From the NCBI RefSeq assembly GCF_008041945.1, contig NZ_VKAD01000001.1:310001-374000 (forward strand): a stretch of 64,000 bases of DNA. The letters are read 5' to 3'. Positions 26,451 through 33,932 of the stretch are shown one piece after another. The stretch's first letter is position 1. Every line of letters begins with the position of its first letter. A program made the position numbers and the translations under genes. Below the pieces are notes generated by a model that was given only the letters and a program-made list of their open reading frames with translations, did not search any database and was not told the origin of the DNA. The stretch is from Reinekea thalattae. Lineage in GTDB: Bacteria > Pseudomonadota > Gammaproteobacteria > Pseudomonadales > Natronospirillaceae.

Positions 26451-27311
26451 TTAGTCCTTAGGTTTATTTTTTAGCACTTCGTCAATATCGGCAGCACTAT
26501 GACGCTCAGCCAACTGTTCCCATTCTTCACCGAAGGTACGGTTTACAATGCGACCACGCTGTACTGCTTCGCGTTGTGAAATTTCGGTAGCCCAACGAAC
26601 CACATTTTTGTACTCATGTACGGCTAGAAATTCTGCCGCTTCGTAAGAGTTGTTCAGCACTAAGTTACCGTACCAAGGCCAGGTCGCGATATCGGCAATG
26701 GAGTATTCATCACCGGCTAAATAGCGATTGTTTGCTAAACGCTTGTCTAACACATCGAGTTGGCGTTTGACTTCCATGGTGAAACGGTCGATTGGGTATT
26801 CGTATTTTTCATCGATGTAATAATAAAAATGACCAAAGCCACCACCCAGATAAGGTGCTGAACCTTGCAGCCAGAATAACCAATTGAGTGCAGTTGTACG
26901 CTGGTTAATTGATGTCGGTAAAAAGGCTTGGTACTTATCGGCCAAATACAAAAGGATCGAACCGGACTCAAATACTTCGACTGGAGTGTCGGTTGAATAA
27001 TCAACCATCGCAGGGATTTTGGAATTTGGGTTTAGCTCGACAAAGCCAGAAGAAAACTGAGTACCTTCTCGGATGCTGACTAGGTGAGCGTCGTACTCGG
27101 CGTCTTTGCCTAGAGCGAGCAGCTCTTCCAACAAGATAGTAATTTTTTGACCATTAGGCGTACCCATAGAATAAAGCTGAATAGGGTGATTACCTACGGC
27201 AAGTATCTTTTCGTGTGTGGCGCCGGAAACCGGTTGATTGGTGCCTGCCCATGCGCCGCCGTTTTCTTTATCGAATGTCCATACCTTAGGGGGGGTGTAT
27301 TTTTCTGCCAC
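26451..27311 (-). CDS. yghU: Glutathione S-transferase-like disulfide-bond oxidoreductase
   Basis: 286 residues, aligned over its length with E. coli YghU, a nu-class GST that reduces disulfides and peroxides using two glutathiones. N-terminal WTFDKENGGAWAGTNQPVSG, thioredoxin-like part IQLYSMGTPNGQKITILLEEL, glutathione contact FESGSILLYLA, and helical domain WLQGSAPYLGGGFGHFYYY. GTG start with GAGG at 7 bases. Probably transcribed with the GFA gene downstream, possibly from the AhpD-like gene upstream. Confidence 0.93.
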   Translation of the reverse strand: MAEKYTPPKVWTFDKENGGAWAGTNQPVSGATHEKILAVGNHPIQLYSMGTPNGQKITILLEELLALGKDAEYDAHLVSIREGTQFSSGFVELNPNSKIPAMVDYSTDTPVEVFESGSILLYLADKYQAFLPTSINQRTTALNWLFWLQGSAPYLGGGFGHFYYYIDEKYEYPIDRFTMEVKRQLDVLDKRLANNRYLAGDEYSIADIATWPWYGNLVLNNSYEAAEFLAVHEYKNVVRWATEISQREAVQRGRIVNRTFGEEWEQLAERHSAADIDEVLKNKPKD

Positions 27312-27356
27312 AATAAAACCTCATCTGTTGTCGGTTATAGCTTGTTGGTATTAATA

Positions 27357-27391
27357 CTTGATGCTTGATGCTTGATGCTTGATGCTTGTTG
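27357..27391. repeat. Heptanucleotide tandem repeat CTTGATG x5
   Basis: Four perfect copies of CTTGATG and a fifth with one change, 46 bases upstream of the yghU start, so within its probable promoter or leader. Confidence 0.9.
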
Positions 27392-27457
27392 CTAATTGTC
27401 GATGCTGTTGGTTGTCGACGATAATGCATTTAAACCCTAGCTTATCAGGCTGATCGG

Positions 27458-27494
27458 TTAAGCGCTAAATCAGACTGGCTGAATTAGCGCTCAA
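27458..27494. repeat. Long inverted repeat downstream of the AhpD-like gene
   Basis: Arms AGCGCTAAATCAG (27461-27473) and CTGAATTAGCGCT (27479-27491) pair with one mismatch around a 5-base loop. No T-run follows on the minus strand, so it is not a classical terminator; it may still end or stabilise the AhpD-like transcript. Confidence 0.7.
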
Positions 27495-27552
27495 ACTCAT
27501 ATTATTGTTGTTATTTTTTGCCGTTATTTTAACAGCACGATGCGTTTAGCTA

Positions 27553-28107
27553 TTAGGCTTTTTTGGTCCACGCAAAGGGTTGGAACATTTCATCAACAGG
27601 CGTTTTAGCAAGGTGGTTAACGTAGTTGCTGATCACCTTTTGAGACAAGCCTAGAACGATTTCAAGTACTTGTTTCTGTGCGTAACCTGCAGCGTAAAAA
27701 GCTTCAAGTTCTGCATCGTCAACAAAACCACGCTTACGTACAACGCTCAATGTGAAGTCATGCAAAGCCTGAAGTTTAGCTGTAGGCATTGGTTCTTCGT
27801 TACGTAACGCTTCGGTTAATTCAGGGTCAACCTTCATTGAATGAGCAATGGCTGTGTGGGCTGGTACGCAAAAATGACAGTTGTGCTCGACGTTGATCGT
27901 TTGCCAAACCACAGTCAGCTCTTCTGCACTAAAAGACGTGCTGGTGAAGTAGCCGTGCAGCTTAGTGTAGGCTTCTAGCAGCTCAGGTGATTCTGCCATA
28001 ACCGCGTATAGGCTTGGGATAGCGCCCATTTGCTGCAAAGAACCTTCTAGAATAGGTTTGGCTTGTTCTGGTGCTGATTCGACGTCGTGCAGTTTAAATT
28101 CGCTCAT
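27553..28107 (-). CDS. Carboxymuconolactone decarboxylase family / AhpD-like protein
   Basis: 184 residues, all-helical AhpD-like fold with the redox pair and proton relay in VEHNCHFCVPAH (CxxC...H). Such proteins act as peroxidases or alkyl-hydroperoxidase partners. The gene is divergent from a TetR gene whose two operators lie in between, so it is the likely target of that regulator. ATG start. Confidence 0.9.
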   Translation of the reverse strand: MSEFKLHDVESAPEQAKPILEGSLQQMGAIPSLYAVMAESPELLEAYTKLHGYFTSTSFSAEELTVVWQTINVEHNCHFCVPAHTAIAHSMKVDPELTEALRNEEPMPTAKLQALHDFTLSVVRKRGFVDDAELEAFYAAGYAQKQVLEIVLGLSQKVISNYVNHLAKTPVDEMFQPFAWTKKA

Positions 28108-28215
28108 ATTTTTTTACTCTTAATTGTATTGGCTAATGATATTAGGTGTCTTTTTTCGTGCTGTGATTAGCTAAAAATCACGTTGCTTGTTTAACGGGGA
28201 GTAACTTAACTGGAT

Positions 28216-28231
28216 TTGAACGATCGTTCAA
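28216..28231. promoter_or_regulatory. TetR operator 1
   Basis: Perfect 16-bp palindrome TTGAACGATCGTTCAA between the divergent AhpD-like and TetR genes, typical of TetR family sites. Confidence 0.82.
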
Positions 28232-28238
28232 GCTATAT

Positions 28239-28254
28239 TTGAACAATCGCTCAA
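28239..28254. promoter_or_regulatory. TetR operator 2
   Basis: TTGAACAATCGCTCAA, the same site with two changes, 23 bp from operator 1 centre to centre, so on about the same face after two helical turns. Confidence 0.75.
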
Positions 28255-28279
28255 TTATATTTTGTTCTAAGGTTATGCC

Positions 28280-28861
28280 ATGAGTAATTCCGCAAAGTTC
28301 GACCGCTTACAGGTGATAGAGAAAGCGACTCAGCTGTATTGGCAGCGAGGCTATCATGCAACCTCGATGCGTAACTTGCAGGATGCTATTAACATGCGCC
28401 CAGGCAGTATCTATGCTGCATTTGGCAGTAAGGATGGTGTCTTTAAAGAGGCGTTAGAGCATTATGCGCAGCAGAGCTTGGCTGGCCTGAGCCGTGCGCG
28501 ACAACAGCATAGCTCGCCGTTGGCAGCGTTAAAGCAAATGATTCACGATACAGTGGTGGAGTCCCGAAAAGACGCTCCTAGCTGTTTATGTATGCTGGCT
28601 AAAACCGTAGCTGAGCTGACAGAAGATCAAGCCGAGTTATTAAGTTTGGCAAAGCACAAGCTTAAGCGCATAGAGCAGGGATTTGCGGAGTTGTTGAGTG
28701 AAGCCCAGCAGCAGGGTGAAATTGGCTCCGAATATGATGTCGACCAGTTAGCGCAATACGTACAGGTGCAAATTATGGGCTTACGTTCTTATGGCAAGGC
28801 GAACGATGACGCGCCGTTAGAGCGTATGGTCGAGCAGATGTTTGAGCGTTATTTAGCGTAG
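28280..28861 (+). CDS. TetR family transcriptional regulator
   Basis: 193 residues. N-terminal DNA-binding domain: VIEKATQLYWQRGYHATSMRNL then MRPGSIYAAFGSKDGVF. The ligand domain contains Cys residues in APSCLCML that might sense electrophiles, as in NemR/AcuR-like regulators; that is inference. Two palindromes directly upstream suggest autoregulation and control of the divergent AhpD-like gene. Confidence 0.92.
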   Translation: MSNSAKFDRLQVIEKATQLYWQRGYHATSMRNLQDAINMRPGSIYAAFGSKDGVFKEALEHYAQQSLAGLSRARQQHSSPLAALKQMIHDTVVESRKDAPSCLCMLAKTVAELTEDQAELLSLAKHKLKRIEQGFAELLSEAQQQGEIGSEYDVDQLAQYVQVQIMGLRSYGKANDDAPLERMVEQMFERYLA

Positions 28862-28915
28862 CGATAGCAAGCAGCTTACCGTTAAATACGGCTTGCTGCC
28901 TGTTTAAAGATTGGC

Positions 28916-29989
28916 TCACTTAGAGTGGCAGATTTCTTCGATAGGTTTGACGTTCTTAATAGGCGTGCCCTGTTCATACCAACGCTGGAACTCTTCAGCA
29001 AGTTTACGGCTTTCTCTTACTGCGGTTGTCCAGTTGTTGATGCGAGTCAGATCATCAAAGCGTGTGTAGTCTTTCCGATTTGGAATCGCGCCATTAGGTA
29101 GTGAGTCAATAAAGGCTTGGCTTGGGCAAATAACCACAGTATGAGAATAGTTATCTGCTGAAACCTTACGAGATTGGATATTTTTATCGAACCAGCCTGG
29201 CTTTATCGTCGATGAAAAATGCGGATACAGTACCAAGCCGTCTTTTGGCTTGATTGGTAGGTCGAAGTGGTAATCGACCATGCCGCCGTCGCGGTATGTA
29301 CCTTTAGGCGCACCAAAGGGGTCTTTGACGCCTTGCATCACAATCGGTATCGCACCGCTGGCTTCTACTGCTGTGAAGTAGTTTTCTTTAGACAGAGTGA
29401 TAGCGCTGGTTTTAAATTTATCCCACTGTTCGATAGGCAAGTGACCACCGGGTGATTGGAATATAACGCGATCAAAATGGCGCGCCAGCAGTTTGCGAGA
29501 CAGATAATTACCCGCTGCTACCTGTGCTAAGCCTAATCCCTGTTTGAATTTATTTTCGTTCTCAATTAAGCCTTTTGCTCGAGCAGTGATGATATGAAGC
29601 TTGCGGCTTTGATGATGCTTGAGGTCATTTTCTGACAGCATTGCCTTGAGAATATCAATAGAGGATTGTGAGACTTCTTTGCTGCTTGGGCGATTAGTTG
29701 AGTAGCGTTGATTAATGTATTGTTTTTCAAGCTGCTCAATTGCCGCTAATGGGTTTTCGCTGGCGTAGGCGGCCATGCGGAAAGCACCGATAGAACTACC
29801 GACTAACTCTAGTTGATGATCAATTTGGGGTAACCAGTTGCTTACTAGATAGCGGTCGAGGTGGCTTAATACAAACCATTTAGGGCCGCCAGAGGCACCA
29901 ATAATAACGCGAATATCACGCGGTTTTAGACCGTTTTTCTCAATGTGTTGAAACGCCTGTTTGCCCGCATAGATGTCTATTGTTTGCAT
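28916..29989 (-). CDS. Patatin-like phospholipase family protein
   Basis: 357 residues with a patatin-type Ser-Asp dyad: oxyanion stretch IGASGGPKW, nucleophile GSSIGAF and YRDGGMVDYHFD with the Asp. Likely an acyl hydrolase; no signal peptide, so cytoplasmic. ATG at 29989 chosen; a TTG three codons earlier is possible. Standing alone between the TetR gene and suhB. Substrate unknown. Confidence 0.82.
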   Translation of the reverse strand: MQTIDIYAGKQAFQHIEKNGLKPRDIRVIIGASGGPKWFVLSHLDRYLVSNWLPQIDHQLELVGSSIGAFRMAAYASENPLAAIEQLEKQYINQRYSTNRPSSKEVSQSSIDILKAMLSENDLKHHQSRKLHIITARAKGLIENENKFKQGLGLAQVAAGNYLSRKLLARHFDRVIFQSPGGHLPIEQWDKFKTSAITLSKENYFTAVEASGAIPIVMQGVKDPFGAPKGTYRDGGMVDYHFDLPIKPKDGLVLYPHFSSTIKPGWFDKNIQSRKVSADNYSHTVVICPSQAFIDSLPNGAIPNRKDYTRFDDLTRINNWTTAVRESRKLAEEFQRWYEQGTPIKNVKPIEEICHSK

Positions 29990-30119
29990 ACTATTCAATA
30001 CTCAATAAAGCCCTTTACAGTCATTGCTAAAGGCATTTAATTCGTGCTGTTCTGTCTATAGATATGGGCAAGTGCTGGAGCTGTTGTCGAGAACTCGCCC
30101 TGAATTGCTGTCGGCTAAA

Positions 30120-30866
30120 TTAGCGTGCCATCAGCTGTTTAAATAATTTTGGTGCTGCTGCCATTAGCTGGCCATTGTCCATTTTAACCGGTCGGCCACT
30201 CATGTCGCCGGTCAGAGCACCTGCTTCTTGAGCAATCAGCATAGCGCTTGCTATATCGGATGCGGACATTTTGTCGGCGGCAGCAATATTGACACGGCCA
30301 GCGGCTAGGTTAACAAAATCTAGTAATGCACAGCCAGAAACACGCAGTGCCTTTACCTTGCCATGCCACTGAGCTAGGCGTTCAGAGTCATCGGTATATA
30401 GAGCGCAAAAGGCATCTTTTAATGGGCAGGTTTCAACGCGCACACGCTTGTCTGAAAACTGTACACCACGGCCTTTAAAGGCGGTCATATAGTCACCCGT
30501 CATAGGGTCAACAATAGCGACACAATCGATTTTGTCTTTGGTGTATAACGCAACATTGACCACAAAGCCGGGTAGGCCATTGCGCAGGTTATCTTCACCA
30601 CAGGCAACATCGACTAACCAGCGAGACTGTTTATCCCAGTCGCGACTTTCTTCTAAACCGAGTTGAACCGAGTCGATATGATGTTGGGTGTGGGCGTTAC
30701 GAATGGTTTTGCGAGCACGCCAAGCGGCATCCTCAATGGCTTTATCGAACACGTCTTTGCGGGAATCACCGTCGGCAGTTAATGACAGGATGTTTTCAAC
30801 GGTGTAATTGATCTTATCGGCAGCGCCTTGGGCAGCGCGCAATGCTATAGCTAATATGGGTTGCAT
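30120..30866 (-). CDS. suhB: SuhB/inositol monophosphatase homologue with altered active site
   Basis: 248 residues, positioned divergent to trmJ as suhB is in E. coli and Pseudomonas. It keeps the N-terminal MQPILAIALRAAQGAAD, the metal Glu pair in LGLEESRD, VAIVDPMTGDYMTAF, and the C-terminal Asp in SASDIASAMLIAQEAGA. The central metal motif DPLDGT is replaced by DVACGE, so the second Asp and the Thr are lost. Phosphatase activity is doubtful. SuhB also serves in rRNA antitermination with NusA, which need not require catalysis. ATG 30866 chosen over an upstream TTG. Confidence 0.82.
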   Translation of the reverse strand: MQPILAIALRAAQGAADKINYTVENILSLTADGDSRKDVFDKAIEDAAWRARKTIRNAHTQHHIDSVQLGLEESRDWDKQSRWLVDVACGEDNLRNGLPGFVVNVALYTKDKIDCVAIVDPMTGDYMTAFKGRGVQFSDKRVRVETCPLKDAFCALYTDDSERLAQWHGKVKALRVSGCALLDFVNLAAGRVNIAAADKMSASDIASAMLIAQEAGALTGDMSGRPVKMDNGQLMAAAPKLFKQLMAR

Positions 30867-31186
30867 AATATTCTCACACAATAACAGAACACTCCCGTTT
30901 TGAGAGTGTTCAAAGAAATCAGAGTCCGCAAGGACATGTTAAAAAGCGCAAAGGCGATGCAGCTGTCGGCAGTCGCCCGTTGTCAATGATATGACTAAAT
31001 TCAGGGCGCGCATTCTACCTAGCCTGAAGGTTAAAAACCAGCCTTATTCGTGATTACGGCGTTGATGACATATAAGGCAGAGGCGATTGTCATTAAAGCA
31101 GATACAGCCTGTAAGCGGCTTTTATTTAGTGGCCGTTGTAATATTCATATATAGTTAGCCTTTAACAAGAGTTAGAGCATCTAAGA
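30867..31186. other. Intergenic region between divergent suhB and trmJ
   Basis: 320 bases holding both promoters. A perfect hairpin lies in the suhB leader (30887-30911, listed separately). Nothing else recognised. Confidence 0.5.
30887..30911 (-). repeat. Hairpin in the suhB leader
   Basis: GAACACTC (30887-30894) and GAGTGTTC (30904-30911), 8 bp with a 9-base loop, about 21 bases upstream of the suhB ATG. May act as a leader stem-loop or operator. Confidence 0.7.
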
Positions 31187-31972
31187 GTGACCGATCAATC
31201 TTTTCAAAACCAAGAACCAGATACGGCGTTAGCTGTCTTAAAGCGGACTAAAATAGTCATGGTTCATACTTCTCATGCTGGCAATATTGGCTCTGCTGCT
31301 CGGGCCATGAAAACTATGGGTTTGTCAGATCTGGTGTTGGTACAGCCGAAGGAGTTTCCGTCTGAACAGGCGACGACATTATCCTCTGGTGCGACAGATA
31401 TTTTAGAGCAAGCGACAGTAGTAGAGACCTTAGAGCAGGCGATCGCCGATTGTGATTTCGTCGTTGGTGCTTCTGCTAGATCACGGAATTTGCCATGGCC
31501 ATTGGTAAACCCGCGCGAGATGGCAAGCAAGGCATTGGCCTTACCGGAAAATGCTAAAATAGCGATGGTTGTTGGTCGTGAGCGCAGCGGCTTAACCAAT
31601 GAGGAGTTGGCTCGTTGCCATATGCACGTCAATATTCCTGCTAATCCAGATTACAGCTCGTTAAACGTCGCTTCGGCTGTGCAAGTTTTGTGTTATGAAT
31701 TACGCATGTCAGCAGTGGCCTCAGCCAATGAGCCTAAGCCGACTTGGGGTGTTGAGTGGGATCAGCCCTTAGCGAAAGCGAGTCAGTTAGAAGGTTTGTT
31801 TGAACACTGGCAGCAGGTATTAACCCATATCGAATTTTTAGACCCGAATAACCCTCGACATCTGATGACTAAGCTACGCCGTTTAATACTGAGGGCGCAG
31901 CCAGATGAAGTTGAAGCCAATATTTTGCGTGGCATGCTCAGCCACGTGGATAAAAAATTAGGGAGACGTTGA
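31187..31972 (+). CDS. trmJ: tRNA (Cm32/Um32) methyltransferase
   Basis: SPOUT-class 2'-O-methyltransferase for position 32 of several tRNAs. 261 residues: [23 protein letters not shown], the knot motifs [14 protein letters not shown] and [14 protein letters not shown], and the TrmJ C-terminal extension with [17 protein letters not shown] start. Overlaps cysE by one base (TGATG), the Pseudomonas order trmJ-cysE-iscR. Confidence 0.95.
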   Translation: MTDQSFQNQEPDTALAVLKRTKIVMVHTSHAGNIGSAARAMKTMGLSDLVLVQPKEFPSEQATTLSSGATDILEQATVVETLEQAIADCDFVVGASARSRNLPWPLVNPREMASKALALPENAKIAMVVGRERSGLTNEELARCHMHVNIPANPDYSSLNVASAVQVLCYELRMSAVASANEPKPTWGVEWDQPLAKASQLEGLFEHWQQVLTHIEFLDPNNPRHLMTKLRRLILRAQPDEVEANILRGMLSHVDKKLGRR

Positions 31973-32742
31973 TGTTTCGCCAATTCAAAGAAGATATTAA
32001 AAGTGTTTTCGATCGAGACCCAGCAGCGCGTAGCTGGTTTGAAGTTGTGCTCAATTACCCTGGTTTACACGCGATTCTGTTTCATCGTCTGACCCATCGG
32101 CTTTGGGGTTGGAATTTAAAAACCTTGGCGCGCTGGTTATCGCAATTTGCTCGCTGGTTAACCGGCATTGAGATTCACCCCGGTGCAACCATTGGCCGGC
32201 GATTTTTTATCGACCACGGCATGGGCGTTGTTATTGGCGAAACTGCCGTCATTGGTGATGATGTCACCGTTTATCAGGGCGTGACCTTAGGCGGAACCAG
32301 TTGGGAAGAGGGCAAACGTCACCCGACATTGGAAGACGGTGTCATTGTTGGGGCAGGCGCTAAAGTGCTAGGGCCTTTTACGGTGGGTAAAAACTCACGC
32401 ATTGGCTCTAACGCTGTGGTGACCAAAGAAGTCCCTCCAGCGGCGACAGTCGTCGGCGTACCGGGTCGTATTGTGAAACAGAATGGTGAGAAGGTTTTGC
32501 CGTTTTCTGAGCAGCAAAAAGACATTGCTAAAAAAATGGGTTTCGATGCTTATGGTGTTGCTGATATGCCCGACGTGACTGCTCAGGCCATTAAAGCGCT
32601 GCTAGAGCATCAACATGCTCAAGACGAGCGCATGGAGCGCATGTGTAAGGCGCTGCAAATGTTAGATAAAGACTTTAAAGAGCAAGATTTACATGAGCTC
32701 AATGATGATGACTTTGCTTCGATCGGCTGTAATGACAAATAA
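31972..32742 (+). CDS. cysE: Serine O-acetyltransferase
   Basis: First step of cysteine synthesis: acetyl-CoA + serine to O-acetylserine. 256 residues of left-handed beta-helix hexapeptide repeats, with [39 protein letters not shown] and the catalytic His region. It has the short N-terminus of the Pseudomonas/Azotobacter type rather than the long E. coli one. Start ATG at 31972 with GGGAG 6 bases upstream. Supplies cysteine to the desulfurases encoded downstream. Ends in a strong terminator, so it is not cotranscribed with iscR. Confidence 0.95.
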   Translation: MFRQFKEDIKSVFDRDPAARSWFEVVLNYPGLHAILFHRLTHRLWGWNLKTLARWLSQFARWLTGIEIHPGATIGRRFFIDHGMGVVIGETAVIGDDVTVYQGVTLGGTSWEEGKRHPTLEDGVIVGAGAKVLGPFTVGKNSRIGSNAVVTKEVPPAATVVGVPGRIVKQNGEKVLPFSEQQKDIAKKMGFDAYGVADMPDVTAQAIKALLEHQHAQDERMERMCKALQMLDKDFKEQDLHELNDDDFASIGCNDK

Positions 32743-32767
32743 GCACTGAGTTGTTTTCAATAGATAT

Positions 32768-32805
32768 AAAAATGCCAACCCTAGGGTTGGCATTTTTATT
32801 TTTGC
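32768..32805. terminator. Strong bidirectional terminator after cysE
   Basis: AAAAATGCCAACC (32768-32780), loop CTAG, GGTTGGCATTTTT (32785-32797), followed by more T. 13-bp stem, ends cysE and the convergent phosphoesterase gene. Confidence 0.9.
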
Positions 32806-32840
32806 TTAACGCGATCAGTTATAAAACTGCTCTAGAGTCG

Positions 32841-33635
32841 TTAGGCTTTGACCGCAGCCGGGCGAGCGTTGATTGGTTGCTTTTTCTCAACCGTCACTGC
32901 TTGGCTAGTTAATAGCTCAAGGCTACCATCTTCGTTTTCGACTAAAGCCGTGCACGATTCCACCCAGTCGCCATCATTACCATAAATAATGCCGTCTCGC
33001 TCAATTAGCTTACTTTGGTGAATATGGCCGCAGATAACACCCTGTGCATTTTGTTCTTTGGCGTACTTGACGGCCAGTTGTTCAAAACGCTCGATATAGT
33101 CGCGAGCTTTTTTGCTGTTCATTTTTAATGCTACAGAAAGCGACCAGTAGGGTTTGCCCATCCAAGTACGGACACGGTTTAGCAGGCGGTTCGTGGTGAC
33201 AATGGTTTCGTATAGGGCTTCACCGATATGATGCCAGATGTCGCCGACGTAGAGTTCTTTATCAAACCGGTCACCATGAATGAGCAAGAATTTGTTACCG
33301 TTTGCCATGGTATGAACATATTCTTCATGGACGTCGATCTGGCCTAGGTTTAAACCACCAAAAGTACGGAAGAACGGATCATGATTACCCGGTACATAAA
33401 TAACTTTGGTATCTGTATTGGCTAGGTCAATCAGTTGATGCAGGACTTTTTCGTGCGATTGATACCAGCGGCCTTTACGGCTAGACAGTTTCCACAAATC
33501 AACGATGTCACCCAACAAGAAGACATAGTCAGCATCGATCATGTTCAGAAATTCACTGAGTCGTTTAGCTTGGCTATTTGGACTGGCGAGGTGAAGATCG
33601 GATATAAAAAGCGTTCTAACTTTTCGTTTCTGCAT
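32841..33635 (-). CDS. LpxH-like metallophosphoesterase
   Basis: 264 residues of the calcineurin-like superfamily, group of UDP-2,3-diacylglucosamine diphosphatase relatives. Metal motifs in order: ISDLHL, LGDIVDLW, PGNHDPF, IHGDRFD, CGHIHQS. Relatives of this LpxH2 type often are not the essential lipid A enzyme and may act on other lipid or nucleotide substrates. ATG start. Its neighbours (secreted nuclease, transporter) suggest phosphate scavenging but do not prove it. Confidence 0.85.
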   Translation of the reverse strand: MQKRKVRTLFISDLHLASPNSQAKRLSEFLNMIDADYVFLLGDIVDLWKLSSRKGRWYQSHEKVLHQLIDLANTDTKVIYVPGNHDPFFRTFGGLNLGQIDVHEEYVHTMANGNKFLLIHGDRFDKELYVGDIWHHIGEALYETIVTTNRLLNRVRTWMGKPYWSLSVALKMNSKKARDYIERFEQLAVKYAKEQNAQGVICGHIHQSKLIERDGIIYGNDGDWVESCTALVENEDGSLELLTSQAVTVEKKQPINARPAAVKA

Positions 33636-33883
33636 GAGGATACCCCCTATTCACGTTTCGCCAACAGTAGGAATAATCTGTGACTGAAATGTGAATATTA
33701 GGTTAAAAATTTATGATGGCTGTTTTTGATCAGTGATAGAACAATAGGCTGGTAAGGTCGCCGGTTGGTTGGGCTTTGGTGGTTATTGTTGTCAGCCCAT
33801 CAATGACGCAAGGCCGAGTTTGTGACAATAAAAGGACGTCGGCTCCGTGACTGGCTGGCAGCGATTGAGTCAGGCAGTAAGCT
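33636..33883. other. Intergenic region upstream of the phosphoesterase gene
   Basis: About 250 bases between the phosphoesterase start and the exeM terminator; expected to hold the phosphoesterase promoter. No ORF, RNA or clear operator seen. Confidence 0.4.
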
Positions 33884-33909
33884 AAAAAAGAGCCCGATAG
33901 CTCGGGCTC
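33884..33909 (-). terminator. Minus-strand terminator after the ExeM-type nuclease
   Basis: GAGCCCGA (33890-33897), loop TAGC, TCGGGCTC (33902-33909); on the minus strand it is followed by six T. Confidence 0.87.
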
Positions 33910-33932
33910 AGTTGGTTGCTATTGATTGGTTG

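Noticed and set aside
27458-27494. Inverted repeat as a rho-independent terminator
   Set aside because: No T-run on either side in the required direction; kept only as an inverted repeat.
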